NCBI GenBank assembly: GCA_019973155.2
Contig: BPQB01000131.1
Location: forward strand, 1 to 53,230
Reading direction: 5' to 3'
Length of the DNA stretch: 53,230 nucleotides
DNA from: Phanerochaete sordida
Taxonomy: Eukaryota > Basidiomycota > Agaricomycetes > Polyporales > Phanerochaetaceae
Both the position numbers and the translations under genes were made by a program. A model generated the notes under the pieces. The model searched no databases and was not told the DNA's origin. It saw only the letters and a list, made by a program, of their open reading frames with translations. Shown here in pieces: positions 31,367 to 40,900 of the stretch (the stretch's first letter is position 1; each line of letters begins with the position of its first letter).

Positions 31367-32713
31367 ATGCATGATCTGCCTCTCGATATCTTCTACTACT
31401 TGTTACGCTCCTTCTACTTCGACAAGTATACTCTCGTCGCCCTCATGTGCGTGTCGCGCACATTCTATTCCATTCTCGCCCATGTTGCGTTCGGCACGGT
31501 CTCGACAGCTATACCGCCTAACATACCGCCTAACACGCATACAAATCCAAACAACCCCGATGTCGTCCCGCGCGTTCGCGTGCTGAGCGTAAGGCCGGCT
31601 TTCCACGTCATATACCCCGAGGTCGCGAGCGATACGGTCATGTATCTCGCTAGACCTCTGCCAAACCTTCGACGTATACAGCTTCACCGCATGAACTGGC
31701 GACCTGCAGACGACCGGAAAATCGAGCGCTCCTACGATGTCGAGCACAGGAGCCGTATCAAACACTTGTTCTTCCACCACGTCAACATCCACACCGGTCA
31801 CCTCCCGTTCCTTCACGCATACCTCGCGTCCCTACCCAGTCTCCAAACCCTCGTCTTCGTCCTGCGTACCGAACATCCTGAGGTCGACCTCCCTCTGCAT
31901 CTCCGCGTTAACGTACGCGGAAATACAGTACGACGGGTGGCTATCCACCTCAACCACACGCTGGTTCGCTTGACTCCGTCGCTATCGACGTATCCACTGT
32001 ACACAGATCTCGTGGAGCTCCACATCAGCAACATCGTGCCCGCTGATATGGATGCCCTACGCGATCTGGTACGGGAGAACGAGTCATCTCTACGCGTGCT
32101 GACACTGACATTCTCGGTAATAATCTTCGGTGAGTCCTTAGTAACCTTTCCTTTCCGACGTCACATTTACTTCATCACAGAACAGGCATCCGTTGACATC
32201 TGGGGGCCTCTCAATCTAGAACGGTGCACAAGTCTTCGCACCTTCGTGACCGGATTCCCCCTCCTCCTGAACCAATTCTCACCCCTCTCATCCGAAGCCA
32301 CCTTCGCGTTTCTGCGACACTTCATCGAGAAACTGCCTGCCTCGGTATTCGACATCCGTCTACTGATCCTATATCCTCCGCATATCATCGTGCATAACGC
32401 AATGGTGCACATTCAATGGAGCGACATCATCGCCACCATCTGCAGACCTTCCATCGCGCGGATCACCTTCATCCTCTTCCAAACCAAAGAACGTGTTCGC
32501 TGGCACTCTTCAATCATCAGGAAAGTCAAAGCAATCCTCAATAACATGTATCCCAGTACGTCGAGGTCCTCGCGCCTGGTGCTCGAGTACATGTGGACTC
32601 ATCCGCACGCAGATGCTGCCCCTGCCTTATATTTTGGCACGCTCGCTCACCCACTTGCCGACGAAGAATATCCATGGTTTGACTTACATAATGACTGCGT
32701 TGTGTACTTGTAA
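31367..32713 (+). CDS. F-box-like / LRR-type hypothetical protein
   Basis: The start MHDLPLDIFYYLLRSFYFDKYTLVALMCVSRTFYSIL fits the F-box pattern (LPxDI ... L ... L ... VSRxFYxL), which links substrates to SKP1-cullin ubiquitin ligases. The rest has leucine-spaced segments (LPNLRRIQLHRM, LPSLQTLVFVLR, YTDLVELHISNI, SLRVLTLTF), as in degenerate leucine-rich repeats of fungal F-box proteins. The frame is open throughout, but a 51-bp GT-AG intron (32130-32180; gtgagt...cacag) is probably removed, since the sequence it encodes lacks the surrounding character. About 430 residues after splicing. Agaricomycetes have hundreds of such genes; the substrate cannot be predicted. Confidence 0.75.
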   Translation: MHDLPLDIFYYLLRSFYFDKYTLVALMCVSRTFYSILAHVAFGTVSTAIPPNIPPNTHTNPNNPDVVPRVRVLSVRPAFHVIYPEVASDTVMYLARPLPNLRRIQLHRMNWRPADDRKIERSYDVEHRSRIKHLFFHHVNIHTGHLPFLHAYLASLPSLQTLVFVLRTEHPEVDLPLHLRVNVRGNTVRRVAIHLNHTLVRLTPSLSTYPLYTDLVELHISNIVPADMDALRDLVRENESSLRVLTLTFSVIIFGESLVTFPFRRHIYFITEQASVDIWGPLNLERCTSLRTFVTGFPLLLNQFSPLSSEATFAFLRHFIEKLPASVFDIRLLILYPPHIIVHNAMVHIQWSDIIATICRPSIARITFILFQTKERVRWHSSIIRKVKAILNNMYPSTSRSSRLVLEYMWTHPHADAAPALYFGTLAHPLADEEYPWFDLHNDCVVYL

Positions 32714-33068
32714 TATTCCGCTCATATCCAACAACGTGTGCTGTCCTTCTCAGTCGTGATGAACGGTCAGCACGGCCTCTCGAAGCCTACGCTCTCGACA
32801 ACAATTGACATGTGATCTGCTGCCGACTGCCGAACGCCACAAAGCTGATCGGTTCTGCTGACCAGCAGCGACCGCATATTTGTCCTCGGTCACAGCTTTG
32901 TGGTACGTCATAGGCCCCGCGACTGCAACATCTGGACCTGGTCATTTGACCGCGCACCACTGCGTGACGATCTGGGCATGTCGCCGCAACGATCGAGCCT
33001 CACATAAAATACATAATCCTGCTGCTACCGGTCGCTCCCAAGTCCTGTCTATTCATACCACTGTGAAC
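32714..33068. other. intergenic, with TATA-like box
   Basis: No gene is seen. An ATAAAATA stretch at about 33004-33011 lies some 60 bp before the next start codon and could serve as its core promoter. Confidence 0.4.
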
Positions 33069-33489
33069 ATGCATCATGGTCAGTATAACCCACGCTCTGT
33101 GACAATGGACGGTTCTCCTGCCTCACAGATCTCATCATGTAGCAATACAAAGCTCTTCAGACACCGCGATCGATCCCAAATATGTTCCACATATTGAATA
33201 CACCGATCCGAAAATCCAAATTTACCCGGTTCTCCAAGATCCGCCTTCAACCTTGTGGCTCAACGGGTCACCCGGTACACAAGTTGTCCACGTCAAAGGC
33301 CGTCCCTTACGATATACTGCGCTCTGCGTGTATGCATATCGTCCAGAAACTTGGGACTGGGCCCTGTGGAACGGTATGCCGTATGGGCTGCTGTGGCTTA
33401 CCCCTTCTCGCGGCAAAGACTATCACCGGCTCCTGGAGCTTTTAGGAACGAGAATGGCCCCTAACCAATATATTTGTACGTCCACCTGA
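33069..33489 (+). CDS. small hypothetical protein, two exons
   Basis: A tiny first exon (ATG CAT CAT G, 33069-33078) can join over a gtcagt...atgtag intron to AIQSSSDTAIDPKYVPHIEYTD. The frame then stays open through LQDPPSTLWLNGSPGT, YAYRPETWDWALWNGMPYG and LLWLTPSRGKDYHRLLELL to a stop at 33487-33489. The aromatic/proline-rich composition is protein-like rather than random, and the spliced product is about 115 residues. The family is not recognised. The donor is non-optimal and the last residues may be read from an intron, so both ends are tentative. A fragment of a decayed gene is the main alternative. Confidence 0.4.
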
Positions 33490-33904
33490 CTTTCCGTAAT
33501 TATCACGCGCCCTCATTTCTCCCTGCCAAGCACCCACGCCTATTCCCTTTCGTGTCTTCAAAAATCACAAGACACTTTCGAGACCATTCCCACTCTATTC
33601 GCGACCCATCGACGTCACCGACACCACGCTTGCAGACAAGCCAATCTGTGCAGCTGACATCGATCACGGGGAAGTCGTCCTTGCCCAATTCACCCATCGA
33701 GCCGAGCGCCACCGGCCGTCGGCCGAGCCCACACCTTTCCTGTAACTCGAACGCCTGCTCACTTTCCGCCCTCCACAGAAGTAACGAACGTCCTGTATTT
33801 TACTCATCACGTAAAACATATGTTCTCGTCTGCAAACCTCGTTCACGCTTCAATTCAGAGACTGAAGCAAACAGAAGATCCCCTTTACATCACTCAGTAA
33901 GGAT
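33490..33904. other. intergenic, no supported gene
   Basis: About 415 bases holding the promoter of the downstream nucleotidyltransferase-like gene. Short open frames occur on both strands without recognisable features. Confidence 0.4.
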
Positions 33905-34894
33905 ATGCGCGCACTGTCTTCGCACATCGCTGACTGTAACAGTCTCCCAATTGAGCGACAGATAGATCTTCTGTCCCAATGGGACATCTTCAAGCTCTAC
34001 GGCATATCGAACTACAGTGTAGAAGGCCGTATAGCTGCAGCCACTGCTGCCAGAGACAGGCTCATCGCGTTTCTCGCCACCATCTGCGATGACCCCGAAC
34101 AGCTCCGCACCAAGCTTCGCGACGCTCGCAGCGTCATATCCGGGAGCAGCACACTTCCACTACTCGACCCTGCGACAACGTTCACTCCAAAGAACATCAA
34201 CATCTACTGCCCAGTCGACACTTGGGACGACCTGTCAACGTCGCTCGCGGACATCACCCACGCTCAACTGACCCTCGAGATCATCAGCGACGGTCTCCCG
34301 CCGTCCATCATATCCACAGAGCCAATCGTCACGTACCTTCCTCTTGGTGCATCATGCCGTCGCGTGCTGACCACCCCGAGCACCACCATCGACATCATCG
34401 GAAGCTGCACGCCATCTGCGCTGTTCCCCATCGCTCATTTCGACAATACGCTCACCATGAACGTCGTCTCCGCCGACGCGTTCATCGTACCCTACCCCTC
34501 AACGTTCTCGGACGGTAAGGGTATAGTCAGCGTTCGTCGATATCAGCAGCCCATCGTCGCTAAATGGGCACGGCGGGGGTACACCCTGCTGCCGACGTCG
34601 ATCGACTACTGGGGACAGCATCACTCGAACACGTGTGCCCCCAACGGTTTCTGCGCGAGAGAAAGTCGCGCATTTGGAGATATATGGTGCGTTAGTCTCC
34701 GCTTCGACCCTGCAGTCGTCGAAGGACAGCGAGCACCGAGGCAAGATCGTTTGGCAGTCACTTGGACTAGGGTGCAAGCAGGCCAAAGTGTGAACACTTG
34801 GCGGGTACGATTTCTTCATTCTTCTTTGAACCATCCAACCATCCAACCATCCATCCGCATAAATAGCCATAATTTATCCGACTACATTGACTAA
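33905..34894 (+). CDS. degenerate nucleotidyltransferase-fold-like protein
   Basis: A single-exon frame of 329 residues with the same layout as the gene at 44270-45259. It has an N-terminal helical region (IDLLSQWDIFKLYGISNYSV), then VISGSSTLPLLDPATTFTPKNINIYCP. The second segment lines up with the SGSRCLRHL ... DFTPGDWDWYVP motif of the other copy, a nucleotidyltransferase-like Gly-Ser plus Asp-x-Asp arrangement. Here the Asp-x-Asp is Asn-Ile-Asn, so metal-dependent catalysis is unlikely. Later blocks that match in order are the DGKGIVSVRRYQQP region, ARRGYT and CAPNGFCARESRAFGD. The last 25 or so codons run through a CATCCAAC repeat and into one copy of a 19-bp repeat close to Helitron 2, so the native C-terminus may have been replaced. 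Substrate unknown. Confidence 0.6.
   Translation: MRALSSHIADCNSLPIERQIDLLSQWDIFKLYGISNYSVEGRIAAATAARDRLIAFLATICDDPEQLRTKLRDARSVISGSSTLPLLDPATTFTPKNINIYCPVDTWDDLSTSLADITHAQLTLEIISDGLPPSIISTEPIVTYLPLGASCRRVLTTPSTTIDIIGSCTPSALFPIAHFDNTLTMNVVSADAFIVPYPSTFSDGKGIVSVRRYQQPIVAKWARRGYTLLPTSIDYWGQHHSNTCAPNGFCARESRAFGDIWCVSLRFDPAVVEGQRAPRQDRLAVTWTRVQAGQSVNTWRVRFLHSSLNHPTIQPSIRINSHNLSDYID
34830..34856. repeat. CATCCAAC short tandem repeat
   Basis: About three copies of an 8-bp CATCCAAC-like unit, the last imperfect, at the 3' end of the preceding reading frame. Confidence 0.7.
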
Positions 34895-34953
34895 TTGAAC
34901 CAAAGTATAACATACTCATACAAGCCTTACACAACATAAATAGCGATAAGTTA
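34858..34953. repeat. 19-bp direct repeat pair next to Helitron 2
   Basis: CATAAATAGCNATAANTTA occurs at 34858-34876 and 34935-34953 with two differences, 58 bp apart. The second copy overlaps a 10-bp palindrome, TAATCGATTA (34952-34961), just outside the Helitron 2 stop codon. Confidence 0.75.
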
Positions 34954-34969
34954 ATCGATTAGTAGCCAG

Positions 34970-37900
34970 TTATATCCGAACATAAAACGCTAAAACAAGC
35001 CCATGGCCATCAGGGCTGTCAGCTAGCTTAGCTGAAGTCATAGAGTCCAAGTGGCCTTCAAGCTGATACAGGCTGCCATGCTTTAAAGCATCATTATACC
35101 AGACTTGCTGAGAAGAGCTTACAATTCTCGATGTGAAATGGTTGTCCTTGTAGTAGATGAATCCACACAGCCTGTACTGGGAATCATCAAAGGTGAGCAT
35201 AAAAGTCCATGCTGGAAGAACATCGTCCACCTTAAACCTGAGAAATTGAGGCATCTCCTTGAACTTGATTTCATTTACCAGGTCACCACTACAGCCTTTA
35301 CATCTGGTAGCTGTCTTCTGCTTAAGATTTGCATGCAGCCACTTGAGTGTAGATTGCTGTCTGCTTGTGCCCTTGAGAACACCCTGTCTTTTCCACTTGT
35401 ATGCTGAGCACTGTAGCAGCAGATCTGTGCAGGATATCTTCTGGCTTTGGACGACTTTTTGAACAGTGTGGCAAGACAAGCATGAATACTGCCTGAACCA
35501 AAAAGGATCAGACTGTTCAAGCATATAGCTACAGAGCGAATATATATCAGTTCCTTCAGTGGTATGAAGAGGAAACTCGATAGGATCTTCATCATTTAGC
35601 TCTTTCCTGACTGCATCTCTGCTACTATCCATGGCTAAGCCCTTGCGCTTCGCTGATTTGCAAGCTTTAAGCAATGAAGACAGATATGGAAGCTGCTCAC
35701 TCTCTAAGTCCCAGGTTGAGGAGGTTGGATTATATAGTGCTTGCAGCAGTATAGAGAACAGTGTATCATATGCACAGCTATAGTCGCTCCATGTAAACCC
35801 CCAGGCTTCAGTTAAAGTGCCATTAAGGCTGAGCCTAAGTCTCTTTGACCTCACTGAAGCCTCTGAACTGTTTGAGTGCAAAGCAGATATCTTTCGCTTT
35901 TTTGCTGGCTTGATATCATTGCTCACAGTCTTCAAAGCTGTAGTGCCTTTGGCTGGTACAAATGCTGAGGGCTTGACAGCAGGCTTTTTAGACTTCCCCT
36001 TCGCATTTTGCTTATCTGGTGCATCTTGCTTCGATGATTTATAGGCAATAATCCTCCAGCCCTCCTCATCCTCAGCATCTTCACTTGTCCATGGATCAGT
36101 AGCAGACCATTTGAGGTATACAGGCATGCCCTTTGGCACAAAGTCTTCGCCTTTCCACTGCCTGTATGAAGAGATAACCTGTCGCCTTGTAATGCCACCC
36201 ACTGAAGGAGGAAGCTTTCTTGTATACTGTAGACTGGTGATCTCATCCAGAAGCTCAATCTCACGGAATTCCTGACGAAGCCATCCAGACAGACCACTTC
36301 TAATTTTCTTATCATCAAATCCTTGCAGAATTGCAGTTCCCTCATATGTAGAACCTCGAGATAGACATGTGTATATCGACTGGCTGCTCCTGCAGTTGTG
36401 CAGATCCATAACATTGTATGGCCTTGTTCTTCCTTGAGAGTTGTAGTCTGTCATCGCAAAATTAGGGATAAGTGGTACCTGATCTCTGCAGATCCTTAGA
36501 ACTTTACCATTTGGCATAGTGCACTTGATACTGATGGATACCTTGCTAATTGGCACTACATTCATGGGAAGCCCATCGAGCTTGACAGGTGAAGGAGGAG
36601 AGATAAGCTCTACAAACACAGTCTCAAGGGTCTGCTTTCCCATGTCATCTAAAGGCTTGCATTTCCAGCCTACAACTCGAGCTTCTGCACCATTTGTAAC
36701 ACAGCATTCAGTGGCCAGATTGCGCTTGATCATCACTGGAAGGCCAACACAAAGTCGAAGTATACCAGCATGGTTCTCTGTGCAAGAATGAGGCAGAGTC
36801 CACAATGTCTCCTTCAAGTATGGATTAATCTCATTGCTCATTCTCTGTGGATCGACCTCCTGAGTCTTTCCTCTTCGTCTTCTCTTGTCTTCCCTTGCCT
36901 CAGGCCTCCATTTATCCGAGCTATGGAATGTCTGAAGGTCTTTGCCAGCTTCCTGCGCAAATTGGACCGATTTGAGATCGTTAATCTTGTCTCTATGAGC
37001 ATTCCAGGAGGTAATAATCGACACATGATGGAACTTTGGATCTGATAGCTTAGGTTTATCGCCACCTCTGCCAACAACTCTCGACCTCAAGAGCTTGACA
37101 TCTGCTTCTGTACATGCTGAGTAGCGCATTCTTTCCAGACATTTCCTGAGCTTGGTATCATTGCTTGACTGGCTTCTCTGACGCATATTTTGCTTCAAAA
37201 TAACCACAGTGGTGAACTGGTGCCATAAAGCTTTGCCTATCACACCCTTCTGAGTATGCACAGAGTTTGTTGTGTGTGGTGTGGACACAGAACCTCCGGC
37301 ATAGAGCACATTATTGCTGGCTATAGGGGGAAGCTGTGCAAAGTCTCCTGCAACAATTATGTTGATCCCTCCAAATGGCTCGTCAGGCTTGTTCATGGCT
37401 GTACACATCCTCTCACAGATCTTATAGAACTCATTTCTATCGACCATAGATAGCTCATCAAGGAAGACATAGTCTACATTGTGTAGATTGTCCACTGCAG
37501 CAGCTGCAGAGGCATAGCTGGATGAGCCATCTTGTGGATCATATGCTGTGAATCCCAGCACATGGTGATAAGTAGATCCTCCAATAAGTGCAGCAGCAGC
37601 ACCTGTAGGGGCCATACACAGGAATCTATACCCTTCCTGACGCTGATTGAAGAAATATGTTAAAGCCTTGATAACTTGCGATTTTCCTGTGCCTGCCATG
37701 CCTCCAAGGTACATCTTAAGCTGCTCTCCAGAGGGCTTACAGGCATGGTTGGCAATTATACTAAAGGCTCTTCGCTGCTCTTTGTTCAAGGTAAACTTCT
37801 TTATGGTCTCCTGGATAAGCTCCTTCGCTTCAGGTGTTGGTGGTATGAAGGAAGTGTCCAAATAGGACTTGTCAATGACCTTTACAGAGTCAGGAGGTGC

Positions 37901-40900
37901 AGAGGCTTTGGAGGCCTTCGCCTTCTTGGCCTCACCAGTCTGTACATGCTTGGCACTCAGAATTTCCGCTCTTTTGGACGACAAAAGCTCTTCCCAGCCA
38001 TGTGCTGATTTTTCCTGCCCAGACTGCACCTCAATACTTTCAACATGCGCTGTAGCAGCAATATCTGAGCAATCTAAGGCACCTGTTGTATGCATAAGAC
38101 GTTCAGCATCTTGCATCTTTGACAATCTGGCAATATGTGCCCTAGACCACTCTTGGTACTCGTCTGCAATCTCCTGTAGCTGGTCCTCAGTAAGCTCTGC
38201 TAAGGAATCGTTGCCATAGTATAGATTATCGAGATATTCCTGAATATCCTCATCTATGCAAGAAGGCATATCACCAGAGGCCTTGCCCTTTCTTCTAGCA
38301 GCAGCAAAATCGTCTCTAGCATCATTGCACTCATACTTGACATGGAAGAATTTCATCAGCTCACTCTGCCTTTCAGTAAAGGAGTAATCTTCGAAAGTAT
38401 CATGCCATGTGTTATCCACCTCCTTCAAATCTTTGCCAGTGCGCCAGGGCTTGAACAAAGTGAGCATAGTCATGCAATAATCCTCCATATTGCCTTTATC
38501 TTTGCGAGGTAATGCTCCCCCAATAAAGTCTGGAACCTTTGCATCAGCCTCCTTGCACAAGCGCACATGATGTGTAGAGTACTGTGGGTGCAGCTCAGAG
38601 AATCTTGTCCATGCAGTAAAGTCGTCTGCTTCCTTGCCTGTGGAACTATTCTCTGGTTCGCTATTTTCCTGTGAATCACAGAGATTAATCTGCTGAACAT
38701 CATCCAGCTCCAGATCTTCGCAGTTGAAGGCCTCATTCTCGACTTCAGCACTGTCCACCTCCTCAGCTGTGGTGCTTTCATTAGGAACATCCTCCTCAGT
38801 AAGGGAATCGACCTCTCTGGGCAGATTTTGAATATGCTCAACACCCAGCTTGCTGAGATACATATCAAGAGCCTCCAAGTGATTTGCTTCGGATCTAGAG
38901 ATCCAGGACCTGTCTCCAAGGTTCCACTTTACCAGAAACTTCAGGCTTCTGCCTGTCCACTTGTGTGATAAAATCTCGTCCACCAGAAACTCTCCTTCTC
39001 TTTCATTTCCCTCAGCTTGTCTTTTGGACATCTTAGCCTTGGTAGATCTTCTGATCCAGTCATACAGAGATACAGCTTTGTATTTCTCAGGCCTATGCAT
39101 GTAATCCATCACTGTATTGACTCCAATGACTTTGTCACCGCTTTTTGCTATGACAACCTTTTCAGAGGAAGTCTTGCCATGATCCAATTCCTGAGCAGGG
39201 TCAGCAGGCTCCCAGGCCTTCTTCACCTCGTTCACATAGCCCCTCCAGTAAAACCTCTGGAATATATGACTTGTGTAGTGATCTGGGTGGTTTAGCAAGT
39301 ACATGCATGCCATAGGTCCGCCAATTTCGCTCTGGGATGTCAGAGAATTTACAACCTTTGTCAGAACTCTCTGGGCTTTCACTCGTCTGCTATCTTCGCC
39401 TGCCAGTAGCTTAGCTTCTCGCTGAAACACAGATTTGACAGCTTGAAACATAGTATGTGTCTTCAGTGGCTGCTTGGTAATATAATCCGTGACATAGGCC
39501 ACTACAGACTTAATAGCTGTACCAGATAGTAGACTGGTTACATCAGTGTTACACCTCATCAGATATGTTAGCACTGTGGAGAATGTATTCAGCATAGCCT
39601 CGCCTTTCTTCAACTCCAGAGCTCCTGTAGCTGGATCTACCTGAGTTTGTAGTGTTACTTTGCGAGGAAATCTAGCTTTGCAGGTGCCATACTTGTTGTT
39701 CTTGCAGCCTTTATTGCATGAATGCACATTTGTTAAGAACAGCAGCTCATTAACAGTGCTGGTGAATTGTTCCCACCAGCTAAGGGCAGCCTTGCAGTCA
39801 GAGCAAAGGTGGTGACAGTCTTTACCACACTCAGAAGGCAAAGGAACAGGCAATGTGGTTGTGGGCTCTGCTTTATCAGGATTCTTCGCTCTATTCCTTT
39901 GCACATCCTCAGCTAGCTCAGTCATGGTCTTGCCAATGAATTCCCCTTGATGTACAGCTTCTAAATATTCGACCATCTTCTTCTGGAAGTCAGATTCAGT
40001 GTCCAATATCCGCTCACGAATTTCCTGAGGTGTCAGGGACGACTTCAGCCAGATAAGCATGTGCATATGCAAGGTAAGTCTGCCTTGCTGTTCAACAGTG
40101 CCATAGTACCCTGAGGTCTTTCCATACAGACCTGGGTGACTGCTACCATATCCGAGGACGTGCTTGATAAATGCATCAGTCATGAACTTGAAAAAGCGAG
40201 CACCTGCTACTGGATTATTGGCTATAAGCCTGAACCTTTCATCTTCACTGATCCGAGTCAAAAATACCCTTTCCTTCGTATCAGCAAAGTAGATAGCCAT
40301 GGGATGTTTAATGTCTGCAGGGGCATATGTGATAAACCAGCTGGGTGCACCTAAATACGATATCAGAGACCAGATCTGGTTTCTCATATGCTTTCTGCTT
40401 GTAGTCGAGCCTGGAACATGCGCCCCAATATAGTCTATAAAATTGATGACCTTGTAGCACTCCTGTTCCTCTGGTGTAAGCTCTTCAGTCTTAACAAATC
40501 CCTTCTCAAGCTTCTCGATAACCTGGGTAAGAACAGAGTCCTTGATACTTAGAAGTCTAGCTGAGATCTCGTCAATATTAGCTTTGTTTGCCAATAAATA
40601 GCCACCTGTGGTCGCTTTCTTGATCTGATCATGATTGAAAGCAATGAGAGGGAAGTAAGGATCGGTTTGAAATCGCTTATCATGGTACATCAGTAGGTGC
40701 TTCTTGTGTAGAGTCTCAGACACTGCATGCTGGCTTTTATCGTTGCCAATGCCGCCAAGTCCATAAGGGAAAAGCCAAGGGAACATCTGCGGGTATAGCT
40801 GTGGATTTTCGTACAAACTTTCGGCCTTTTCCTTGTGTGCAATGGCCAAAGCTTTTCCACCTTGTTTGAAGTGCTTCAGAGCTTTGTTCCTGATAATTCC

